In this document: in pieces, positions 23,224-30,204 of the stretch
How the letters are laid out: every line of letters begins with the position of its first letter
How positions within the stretch are numbered: the stretch's first letter is position 1
Source: Acidobacteriota bacterium
Lineage (GTDB): Bacteria; Acidobacteriota; Terriglobia; UBA7540
Assembly: GCA_003225365.1 (NCBI GenBank)
Contig: QHZN01000240.1
Coordinates: 1-33,232 of the forward strand
Length of the DNA stretch: 33,232 nucleotides
Direction: 5' to 3'
Made by a program: the position numbers and the translations under genes
The notes under the pieces: generated by a model
Databases searched by the model: none
Seen by the model: only the letters and a program-made list of their open reading frames with translations
Told to the model about the DNA's origin: nothing

Positions 23224-24597
23224 CTACGTGTCCGGCTCGTCCGGGACACCGATTTTCGAAAGCCGATAGCGCAAGGCGTTACGCGAAAGGCCGAGCAGGC
23301 GCGCGGCCTGCGATTTATTGCCGCCCGCGCGACGCAGCGCTTCCTTGATGATTTCGTCTTCGAACTGCTCAAGCGAAGTGCCGGGTGGGGGAAATGGCGG
23401 GCCGGAAGCGGACGCATCGGCGGCTTTCGGCGCGGAAACGTCCAGGTGGATATCCGCGACATCAATTTTCGGGTTGGCGGAGAGCACGGCGGCGCGCTCG
23501 ATAATATTTTCAAGCTCGCGGATGTTTCCCGGCCAGTGGAAGTCCACCAACAGGCGGAGCGCCGCGGGGGTAATGCCGGCAATGGTTTTGCCCGCCTCCC
23601 GCGCGTCTCGCGCGATGAAGAAGTCCACGAGATAGGGAATGTCTTCCTTGTGCTCGCGGAGCGGCGGGATGGAAATCGGCACGACATTAAGGCGGTAGTA
23701 GAGGTCCTCGCGGAACGTACCCTCTTCAAGCGCGTCGCGGAGGTTGCGGTTGGTGGCGGCGACCACGCGCACGTCCACTTTGTGAGTCTTGGTCCCGCCC
23801 AGCCGCTCGAATTCGCGCTCCTGGAGGATCCGCAGCAGCTTCACTTGGATGCTCGGCGGCACGTCGCCGATCTCGTCAAGAAACACCGTGCCTTCGTTCC
23901 CCAGCTCGAATTTTCCGGGCTTGGAGCTGACCGCCCCGGTGAAGGCGCCCTTTTCGTACCCGAAAAGTTCGCTTTCCAGGAGGTTTTCGGGAATGGCTGT
24001 GCAGTTGATCTTGACGAAGGGTCCGGCGGCGCGGCGGGAATGTTCGTGGATGGCGCGCGCGATCAAATCCTTTCCCACGCCGCTTTCCCCGCCCAAGAGC
24101 ACGGTGGCATTCGAGGGCGCAACGCGCTCGACGGTCGCCAGAACTTCCTGCATGGCCTTGCTTCGGCCCACGATGTTTTTGAACTCGTAGCGTTTCCCCA
24201 GCGCGTCGCGCAGGTCGCGGTTTTCCTCGCGCAGGCGGCGGGTGTCAAGCTCCCTGGAGACGATGAGCTTGATTTCTTCGATGGAAAACGGCTTCAGGAC
24301 GTAGTCACTCGCGCCCGCCTTCATCGCTTCGACGGCCGTTTCGACCGTGCCGTAAGCCGTCATGACGACCACCGGGAGGGCGGCGTCCGTCCGCTTCACC
24401 GCCTGCAAGAAGTCCAGGCCGCTCATTCCCGGCAGCTTCAGGTCGGTCAGCACCAGTTCTATCTTTTCTTCACGAAGAATTTTCAATCCCAATTCCGCGT
24501 CCGCGGCGGAGCGCGAGCCGTAACCCGCATCGGCGAGGTTCAGCTCGAGGAGCCGCGCCATTTTGGCTTCGTCTTCAACAATGAGGATGGTGGGCAT
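23224..24597 (-). CDS. Sigma-54-dependent response regulator (NtrC family)
   Basis: A 457-residue transcriptional activator from ATG 24597. The receiver domain (residues 1-120) starts MPTILIVEDE, with phosphoacceptor D52 in VLTDLKLPG and conserved K near 102 in DYVLKPF. The AAA+ domain (about 140-370) has Walker A GESGVGKD, the sigma-54-contacting GAFTGA loop, Walker B FLDEIGD and the arginine-finger segment FREDLYYRLNV. The C-terminal Fis-type helix-turn-helix reads NKSQAARLLGLSRNALRYRL. In-frame codons upstream to 24615 overlap the AT-rich heptad array, so ATG 24597 is preferred because receiver homology starts there. It is paired with the histidine kinase 80 bases upstream. Target promoter not seen. 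Confidence 0.93.
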   Translation of the reverse strand: MPTILIVEDEAKMARLLELNLADAGYGSRSAADAELGLKILREEKIELVLTDLKLPGMSGLDFLQAVKRTDAALPVVVMTAYGTVETAVEAMKAGASDYVLKPFSIEEIKLIVSRELDTRRLREENRDLRDALGKRYEFKNIVGRSKAMQEVLATVERVAPSNATVLLGGESGVGKDLIARAIHEHSRRAAGPFVKINCTAIPENLLESELFGYEKGAFTGAVSSKPGKFELGNEGTVFLDEIGDVPPSIQVKLLRILQEREFERLGGTKTHKVDVRVVAATNRNLRDALEEGTFREDLYYRLNVVPISIPPLREHKEDIPYLVDFFIARDAREAGKTIAGITPAALRLLVDFHWPGNIRELENIIERAAVLSANPKIDVADIHLDVSAPKAADASASGPPFPPPGTSLEQFEDEIIKEALRRAGGNKSQAARLLGLSRNALRYRLSKIGVPDEPDT

Positions 24598-24602
24598 GAG
24601 AA

Positions 24603-24630
24603 TTTGAGATTTCAAATTTCAGATTTCAGA
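24603..24630. repeat. Four-heptad AT-rich array upstream of the regulator
   Basis: Four consecutive heptads lie at 24603-24609, 24610-24616, 24617-24623 and 24624-24630, each of form TTT(G/C)A(G/A)A. Read on the coding strand they are TCTGAAA-like units directly before the regulator start codon, where they displace any clear ribosome binding site. Confidence 0.65.
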
Positions 24631-24677
24631 ATCCTTTCGGCGCGCGTTCCCTTGCGCGCCCAGCCTCAATCCGGCCA

Positions 24678-25910
24678 TTACGCCACTGGAAAGAATACTC
24701 TGAAACAGGCCCCCTGTCCGGCCCCCTCCGGGGGGCTGGCGACGAGGATGTTGCCGTGGTGGTCGTCCACAATTTTCGCGACGATGGAGAGCCCCAGTCC
24801 CACGCCGGTTTTCTTGGTGGTGAAGAAGGGATTGAAAATCTGCTCGCGCAGCTCGGGCGGAATGCCCGGGCCGGAATCCTCGATTCGCACCTCCACGCCG
24901 CGCCGGCCGTCGGAAGTGGCCGGAGCGATGCTCACCCGGAGCCGCCCGCCCTTCTCGCCCATAGCCTCATAGGCGTTGACGGCCAGGTTCGTGAACACCT
25001 GCTCGCTCAAGTCGGCGTCCAACGGGACCAGCGGAAGGTCCCCCGCATAGTGGCGCTCCACCTCGATGCCGGCTCCGGGCCAGCGCTCGTGGGCCGCCTG
25101 AAGCGAACGGTCCACAATCGGGGGAAGCGGTTCCAGGCGAGTATCGAGGGACAGGGGCCGCGCAAAATCGAGGAAACGGCTGACCAGCATGTTCATGCGG
25201 TCCACTTCACCTAAAATGTAGCTGGCCAGCTCCACCGTCACCGGTTCGGCCGGACTCGCCTTCTTCGAGAGCGTTTCAGCCGAGCCCTTAATGATGCCCA
25301 GCGGATTCCTCAACTCGTGAGCCAGACCTGCGGAAAGCTGTCCGAGCGCCGCCAACCTTTCCGAACGCCGGGCCTCCGCCTGGGCCAACTCGAGCCGACG
25401 GTTGGTCTCCGCCAAGGCTTGAGCCTGGCGCCGGTTTTCGGTAACGAAACGGTTGACGACTATCGCAACCAGAAAGAAAAACAGGTTCCGTAGAATCAGT
25501 TCGGAAGCGGCTTCCCAACCCAAGTCGTAGTCCTGGAGCGCAAGGATCAGGAAGGAACAATAGGCGCCGCAGGCCGCCGCTGTCCAGCCGACTGTCGCGA
25601 GCGGGCCGAAATACATCGCTGCGGTGATGACGGGCAGATAGTAAATCAAGTAATAGCTGCTGTTGATAGGCACATCGGCGGTGTGAGGGAGAAGAAGCGT
25701 GGCCAGGCCGATTTTGATCAGGACCATGTAAACCCGCCCGCGCTCGAGCCCTGTCCAGCCGAGCAGCCGGCGCTCGAAGACTTGGACTAGGCCGATGCCA
25801 ACCAGGATCACTTGCTTGTGCGGCTCTCGGATGGGTTCGAGCACCGCAAGGCCGGCGAGAAATGCCAGCCACAGCAGGTCCGTCCAGGCAAACTGGGAGC
25901 GGTCGCTCAT
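24678..25910 (-). CDS. Membrane histidine kinase, partner of the NtrC-type regulator
   Basis: A 410-residue sensor. Residues 1-150 contain about five or six hydrophobic segments with short loops and no large periplasmic domain (DLLWLAFLAGLAV, VYMVLIKIGLATLLL, AMYFGPLATVGWTAAACGAY, LFFFLVAIVVNRFV). A short coiled segment rich in Arg/Glu follows (NRRLELAQAEARRSERLAALGQL region, near 168-190). The dimerisation/phosphoacceptor H is in LSAGLAHELRNPLG. The catalytic domain has N-box QVFTNLAVNAYEAM, G1 EDSGPGIP, F-box FFTTK and G2 GVGLGLSIV. Membrane sensors with so little periplasmic part usually sense the membrane or a small ligand within it. Its stop lies 80 bases before the regulator start, suggesting one operon. 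Confidence 0.92.
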   Translation of the reverse strand: MSDRSQFAWTDLLWLAFLAGLAVLEPIREPHKQVILVGIGLVQVFERRLLGWTGLERGRVYMVLIKIGLATLLLPHTADVPINSSYYLIYYLPVITAAMYFGPLATVGWTAAACGAYCSFLILALQDYDLGWEAASELILRNLFFFLVAIVVNRFVTENRRQAQALAETNRRLELAQAEARRSERLAALGQLSAGLAHELRNPLGIIKGSAETLSKKASPAEPVTVELASYILGEVDRMNMLVSRFLDFARPLSLDTRLEPLPPIVDRSLQAAHERWPGAGIEVERHYAGDLPLVPLDADLSEQVFTNLAVNAYEAMGEKGGRLRVSIAPATSDGRRGVEVRIEDSGPGIPPELREQIFNPFFTTKKTGVGLGLSIVAKIVDDHHGNILVASPPEGAGQGACFRVFFPVA

Positions 25911-26034
25911 GGGCGCGGGGGACTCTCGGAATCACTTTAACATGCCCGCATTGCATCGGAAAAACGTCGCCCCGCCCACATCCCATGGCGAGGGAGAAGG
26001 CGGGAGAGGCTTCGAGGACCGCTCGCCGGCGCCT

Positions 26035-26607
26035 CTATCTCTTCCGGTTCCAGCGCTCAAACGCTTGGGCCATCTCCGGCTCAGGGTCTATCCCCAGTGC
26101 GTCCGCGACGCGATTGATGTAATTGAAGTAGGCGATGACCTCGACCGCGTCCAGGATGTCGCGGTCGGAAAGGCCGTGCTTGCCGAGCGTCTCGATGTCC
26201 GCGCGGCGGATTGCCGCCGGGTGGCGGGTCACGCGCTCGGCGAATTTCGCCAGTGCCTTCTCGCGTGGCTTCAGCCGCGCGCGCCGATAATCATGTTTGA
26301 CGTGCTCGGCCAGTTCCGCGTCGCCCGATTCCCGACGGAGATCCTCTCCGTGCGCTTCGATTCAATAGAAACAGTGATTCGCCCACGAGACCACGGTGGC
26401 GAGCAACTCCCGCTCCCGGCGCGAGAGGCCCGAGGGCGCCTGCATGGTGGCAAGATAAAGCTCCATCGAAGCGCGGAGCGTCCTCGGGTTCAGGCTTTGC
26501 ACGCGCAGGATGTTGAACACCTTGCCCGCTCGGCCCACCGCCGCGTCGTATTCTTTTTTTAAATCGCCACCGGCTTCTTCCGGCTTGATTGTCTTGACCC
26601 AGGCCAT
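26035..26607 (-). CDS. AhpD/CMD-family peroxidase-related protein, candidate selenoprotein (in-frame TGA)
   Basis: A 190-residue protein if TGA at 26364-26362 is read through as selenocysteine (Sec82). The upstream 81 codons and the downstream 108 codons are in the same frame and both match carboxymuconolactone decarboxylase/AhpD-like peroxidase-related enzymes: SGLSRRERELLATVVSWANH before the TGA, then IEAHGEDLRRE and a helical region with IRRADIETLGKHGLSDRDIL. The motif becomes C79-F-Y-U82-I-E-A-H86, exactly the CxxC-xxx-H of AhpD with the second Cys replaced. In AhpD that second Cys is the peroxide-reactive one and the His is part of its proton relay. A hairpin fitting a bacterial SECIS follows. 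Alternatives are a nonsense mutation (TGY to TGA is one change) or a sequence error. No Sec machinery genes lie in the window. Start ATG 26607; a GAG 8 bases upstream is a weak ribosome binding site. Confidence 0.75.
26335..26364 (-). promoter_or_regulatory. Candidate bacterial SECIS element after the in-frame TGA
   Basis: In the transcript the UGA (26364-26362) is followed by 10 bases, then a perfect 7-bp stem ACGGAGA/UCUCCGU (26351-26345 and 26341-26335) closed by loop GGA. The loop begins 17 nt after the UGA, and its first two bases are G. Bacterial SECIS hairpins, as I know them, have a 4-16 bp upper stem, a G among the first two loop bases and a loop 16-37 nt after the UGA, so all three criteria are met. 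The stem is in coding sequence, as is normal in bacteria. Confidence 0.65.
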
Positions 26608-26737
26608 CCGAATATCTCAGATTTTTTCACTGCCTCATTGATCCATCGGCCCGCCAAAGTTCAGCACCCGAGACCCGCCGCCCATAGGGACACTCACTCC
26701 CAAGGCTCGGACCGCCAAGCGGCCTCCCGCTGCATGC

Positions 26738-26777
26738 TTCCAATGGGTCAATGGCCCAATGAACCGATGAATCAATT
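26738..26777. repeat. Five-unit octad array downstream of the PuuP-like gene
   Basis: Five consecutive octads start at 26738, 26746, 26754, 26762 and 26770; the first four end in (C/T)C(A/G)ATG, for example GGTCAATG and AACCGATG, and the fifth reads AATCAATT. It sits 3 bases beyond the permease stop codon. About 95 bases to the left, 26637-26650 contains the same sequence type inverted (12 of 14 positions agree with 26764-26777), so the two could form a long-range stem. Confidence 0.65.
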
Positions 26778-26779
26778 CT

Positions 26780-28159
26780 TCACGGTTCACCAAAATCAAT
26801 CATGACCGGCGTCTCGCGGAATCCCTTGGTTTTAATTCCGACGTAGACGATCCCGATGGCAAACCAGACAGCGCCCACGATCTGGGCGACTTTGTTCAAG
26901 TTCCACCAGATGATTCCGCAGAAGACAAACCCGAACAGAGGAAGGAATATGTCGGGGAGGAATCGCGGCCGCTTGCACGTCGTGGCCTTCACGCCGAACT
27001 GCCAGAAGGTGGCGAAATTTACGCCCATGAAGGCCAGGAAGGCGCCGAAATTCAATAGCTCCCCGGCGTGCTCGTAGGCGTTGCCGATGGAATTCAATCC
27101 CACGGCGCCGGCGAATGCCAACAGGCCCACGATGATGATGTTATAGGAGGGCGTATTCGACTTGGGGCTCAAGTGGCCGAACAGTCGCCGAGGCAGGACG
27201 TTGTCCCGGCCCATGCCGAAGAGCAGCCTCGCCGCGCCGAGGCCCCCGGTCAGCGCGCTGCCAAAGGCCGCGAGCGCAATGATGGCGCCCATGGAATGAA
27301 ACAGCACCGCGCCGCCCACTCGCCGGCAGATATCCATGAAGGCGGTCTCAAGGTTTGGGAAGGTGTGCCAGTTTGGCCAGACCCGCGCGCCCAGATAAAC
27401 TTCCAGGCCCCCGAACACACCCGTAAAGACACAGACCAGGACGGTCGCGAGCAGCACGTTGCGTTTCGGGTTCTCGACGTCCTCGGCGAGCGTCGTCACG
27501 CCGTCGAAGCCAATGTAGGTGAGCGCGGCGAACGAGGTGGCCATCCAGATTCGGTGCGAATCGAAGGTCTTCGGATCGTAAAACGGCTGAGTCGAGAAAA
27601 GGCCGCTCCAACCCTCGCCCGAGTACAGGAACCGTACGGCCAGAACCACAAAGGCAACGATGACCACGCACATCGCCGCGAGCAGCACTTTGTTGGCCCG
27701 CGCGGAGGCTTTGATGCCGCTGAGGTTCAGCACGGTGACGATTCCGGCGACGATTGCGGCCCACACCACGAACGGCACCTGGTGGACATACCTCGCGTGA
27801 ATGTAAACGGAAATCCAGACGGTATTGATGAGCGGCTGGAGGAGATAGTCGAGAAACATCGCCCAGCCGGCGAGAAATCCGAGGTGCGGGTTCAGTCCCT
27901 TGCCAACGTAAGTGTAGGCTGACCCCGCTGCCGGATAGATCGCCGCCATGCGGCCGTAACTGAAGGCCGTAATCATCATGGCGAACATGGCGATGAGGAT
28001 GATGGTGACGAAATGACCGTGCGAGAGGTCCTGAGCAACGCCGAACAGGGGCACGGGCGCGATGGGCTGAATCAAGACGATGCCGTAAAAGATCAGGTCC
28101 CAGAGGCTCAGGACGCGCTTCAAGCGCGGGGCAGCGGCGGTTGTGGCGCTATCGGCCAT
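26780..28159 (-). CDS. APC family permease, PuuP (putrescine importer)-like
   Basis: A 459-residue amino acid/polyamine transporter with about 12 membrane segments. It follows the E. coli PuuP pattern closely: LWDLIFYGIVLIQPIAPVP, SYGRMAAIYPAAGSAYTYVG, INTVWISVYIHAR, TYIGFDGVTTLAEDVENPKR and GMGRDNVLPRRLFGHLSP, with the YGIV/GFD(G/A)(V)TTL regions that line the substrate site. A polyamine or basic amine is the best guess for substrate, by family resemblance. The longer in-frame start at 28402 would add 81 residues of low-quality sequence, so ATG 28159 is preferred. No nearby polyamine catabolic genes, so regulation and role are unclear. A repeat array lies just after its stop. Confidence 0.85.
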   Translation of the reverse strand: MADSATTAAAPRLKRVLSLWDLIFYGIVLIQPIAPVPLFGVAQDLSHGHFVTIILIAMFAMMITAFSYGRMAAIYPAAGSAYTYVGKGLNPHLGFLAGWAMFLDYLLQPLINTVWISVYIHARYVHQVPFVVWAAIVAGIVTVLNLSGIKASARANKVLLAAMCVVIVAFVVLAVRFLYSGEGWSGLFSTQPFYDPKTFDSHRIWMATSFAALTYIGFDGVTTLAEDVENPKRNVLLATVLVCVFTGVFGGLEVYLGARVWPNWHTFPNLETAFMDICRRVGGAVLFHSMGAIIALAAFGSALTGGLGAARLLFGMGRDNVLPRRLFGHLSPKSNTPSYNIIIVGLLAFAGAVGLNSIGNAYEHAGELLNFGAFLAFMGVNFATFWQFGVKATTCKRPRFLPDIFLPLFGFVFCGIIWWNLNKVAQIVGAVWFAIGIVYVGIKTKGFRETPVMIDFGEP

Positions 28160-28530
28160 GGTCAGGTCAAGAGCGGCGGCCCCGGTTCGACCCTTTCCCC
28201 GAGACCCTCCGGAAGCGCGAGTATCGCATGCAGGCCAATAAGTTTTAAGAGAAAATTTGGGTCGTACCGCAATTTGGTCTGGTAGCGTAAGGCTCGCTTT
28301 CGAGTTTTGCCGTCTACTCACACGCCGCAGTTTCCCAGGCAAGGGGAAGAAGCTGAATTCGGCGCGTCCTGGTGGCGCGCAGGGAAGAACGAACACTTCC
28401 ACTCATGCGAAGACGCGAGCAGGATCGCCAGGAAAAACTGTGAGATAATACCGCGTCCAGTTATGTCCATGAGTAAGAGCGCCGGAGGGTCCTTGACCCG
28501 ACCGGCGGGAGTTGAGGAGAGGAGACTCAC
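28160..28530. other. Divergent spacer upstream of permease and membrane protein
   Basis: 370 bases between divergent genes. The only clear feature is GAGGAGAGGAG at 28513-28523, the ribosome binding site of the plus-strand membrane protein at 28531. An in-frame extension of the permease reading frame across 28160-28402 lacks family similarity and is not taken as coding. Promoters for both genes must lie here, but I see no convincing hexamer pair. Confidence 0.4.
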
Positions 28531-29202
28531 ATGGCCGAAACGACTTCAGGCAATGACGTTAGAATTCTGAAACTGATCCTGGTGCCGAGCTTGATCACCC
28601 TCGCAGTTACGATCCTGCGCGTGGTGGGCGAGCTTCAAAACTGGCCGGCCCCCTTTTTCGTGAAGCAGGGGGGAGGCGGAGGCGCCATCGTCGGAATTTG
28701 GTGGCTCCCAATTTTCTTCGGAATTTATTTCGCGCTCAAACTTTCTGGAGCAGGAGCGGGCCCCGCGAGCCTTGGCAGGACTTTCGCTTTCTGGGGCGTT
28801 GGATTGGTTCTGATGGTGGGGGGCGGCTTCTTGGGCGCTGTCGCATTTAAATCCGGCTCGGCGATCGCAGGCATCGGGGCGCTCGTATTGCTCGTGGGGG
28901 CCTTCGTGGTGCCGCTCTTGGGCTGGTCGAGTCTCATCAAGGTGCTGATCGCGTACGGCTACGCGGCGAGAATACCCGTCCTCATCGTGATGTACTTCGC
29001 GTTCCAAGGAAAGTGGGGAACGCATTACGACGCCCTGCCGCCGGGTTATGTCTCCAAGGGGTTTGGGTCGGACTTTCTCAACTTCGCGGTTTTTCCACAA
29101 ATGTTGGGTTGGATCGCGTTTACGGTGCTGGTGGGAACCTTGTTCGGCGCCGTAGCGGCGGCAATCGCCCAGCGACGTAAGCCCGCGGTCCAGGCGGCAT
29201 AA
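28531..29202 (+). CDS. Small multi-pass membrane protein of unknown function
   Basis: A 223-residue protein with about six hydrophobic segments: LILVPSLITLAVTILRVV, GIWWLPIFFGIYFAL, AFWGVGLVLMVGGGFLGAV, IAGIGALVLLVGAFVVPLLG, a short one around AARIPVLIVMYFAF, and FPQMLGWIAFTVLVGTLFG at the C-terminus. A conserved-looking extramembrane loop is KWGTHYDALPPGYVSKGF, between the last two segments. No named domain is recognised. A strong purine-rich ribosome binding site precedes ATG 28531. lipA starts 73 bases downstream in the same direction but has its own possible promoter. Confidence 0.7.
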   Translation: MAETTSGNDVRILKLILVPSLITLAVTILRVVGELQNWPAPFFVKQGGGGGAIVGIWWLPIFFGIYFALKLSGAGAGPASLGRTFAFWGVGLVLMVGGGFLGAVAFKSGSAIAGIGALVLLVGAFVVPLLGWSSLIKVLIAYGYAARIPVLIVMYFAFQGKWGTHYDALPPGYVSKGFGSDFLNFAVFPQMLGWIAFTVLVGTLFGAVAAAIAQRRKPAVQAA

Positions 29203-29237
29203 CGCTCGAGGTGGGTCCTCCGACGCCCATCTTGAAG

Positions 29238-29266
29238 TTGTCGAAGCGGAAAACAAAGGTTAAAAT
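29238..29266 (+). promoter_or_regulatory. Candidate sigma-70-type promoter for lipA, near-leaderless
   Basis: TTGTCG at 29238-29243 and TAAAAT at 29261-29266 are 17 bases apart, the standard spacing. A transcript would start at about 29273-29276, at or next to the lipA ATG (29276), so the mRNA would be leaderless or almost so. That fits the absence of a Shine-Dalgarno sequence before lipA. Sequence-only evidence. Confidence 0.45.
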
Positions 29267-29275
29267 CGTATCAGC

Positions 29276-30178
29276 ATGGGCGTTGAACTGGTTCAAATCG
29301 CCACAACTCCGCCGCGCGTGCCGCGGCCGGAATGGCTGAAGGTCCGCGTGCCGGGCGGCGAGAACTATTCCGAGCTCAAGCGTCTGATGCGCGGGCTCCG
29401 GCTGCACACGGTCTGCGAAAGCGCGCGCTGCCCGAACGTGGCGGAGTGCTGGTCGCACCGCACCGCCACGTTCATGATTTTGGGGGAGCTGTGCACGCGG
29501 CGCTGCGGCTTTTGCGCTGTGCCGAAGGGGAAGCCCCGGGGCGGACTGGATTGGACGGAGCCCGAGCGCGTGGCCGAGGCGGCCAAGGAGATGGGCCTCA
29601 ACTACGTCGTGGTGACGTCGGTTGACCGCGACGATTTGCCCCACGGCGGCTCGCGGCTTTTTGCGAAAACCATTGAGGCTCTCCGCCGCCGAATCGCAGG
29701 ATGCAAGGTTGAAGTTCTCATCCCGGACTTTCGCGGCTCGGAGGCCGCGCTGGACATCGTCGTCAGTGCGCGTCCGGACGTGTTGAACCACAACATCGAA
29801 ACCGTCCCGCGCCTTTACGGTGTGGCCCGGCGCGGCTCGCGCTACGAGCGCTCCCTCGAACTGCTCCGCCGGTCGCACCAAATTGCGCCCGAGATTCCCA
29901 CCAAATCCGGGCTTATGGTCGGCCTGGGCGAGACCTTCGAAGAAATAGTGGAGGTGCTCGGCGACCTCGCCCAAGTCGGCGTCGAAATCGTCACCATCGG
30001 CCAATACCTCCGCCCCTCCGGCGACCAGCTCCCGGTAGCGAGGTTTTATACGCCTGAAGAGTTTCTCGCGCTCCAGCAACAAGGGCGGCGATGGGGGATT
30101 CGGCACGTCGAGTCTGGGCCGCTCGTCCGCAGCTCCTACCACGCCCACGAACAAGCCTCTGCGATCGGCCAAATGTAG
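29276..30178 (+). CDS. lipA: Lipoyl synthase
   Basis: A 300-residue radical-SAM enzyme inserting two sulfurs into octanoyl chains on lipoyl domains. The auxiliary 4Fe-4S cluster Cys are C47, C52 and C58 (VCESARCPNVAECW). The radical-SAM cluster Cys are C73, C77 and C80 (CTRRCGFC). The terminal Ser ligand is in VRSSYHAHE near the C-terminus, and EIPTKSGLMVGLGET is the conserved late block. Length is normal. It completes the lipoate set with lipB and lpdA at the left edge of the window, though about 28 kb away and on the other strand. Confidence 0.96.
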   Translation: MGVELVQIATTPPRVPRPEWLKVRVPGGENYSELKRLMRGLRLHTVCESARCPNVAECWSHRTATFMILGELCTRRCGFCAVPKGKPRGGLDWTEPERVAEAAKEMGLNYVVVTSVDRDDLPHGGSRLFAKTIEALRRRIAGCKVEVLIPDFRGSEAALDIVVSARPDVLNHNIETVPRLYGVARRGSRYERSLELLRRSHQIAPEIPTKSGLMVGLGETFEEIVEVLGDLAQVGVEIVTIGQYLRPSGDQLPVARFYTPEEFLALQQQGRRWGIRHVESGPLVRSSYHAHEQASAIGQM

Positions 30179-30204
30179 GGACGCTCGATGCCCGGCCCTG
30201 GCTT

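Noticed and set aside
22174..24972. Open plus-strand frame of about 930 codons antisense to the GMC and regulator genes
   Set aside because: It mirrors two confidently assigned minus-strand genes and an intergenic spacer, has no recognisable domain, and such long antisense frames are expected in GC-rich DNA.
26035..26607. Treating the AhpD-like gene as two short genes or as an ordinary pseudogene
   Set aside because: Both parts are in one frame, the only lesion is TGA at the active-site Cys, and a SECIS-like hairpin follows, so the selenoprotein reading is preferred, though a nonsense change is not excluded.
28160..28402. N-terminal extension of the PuuP-like permease
   Set aside because: The 81 extra codons have no similarity to the family and look like translated intergenic DNA; ATG 28159 leads directly into the conserved first helix.
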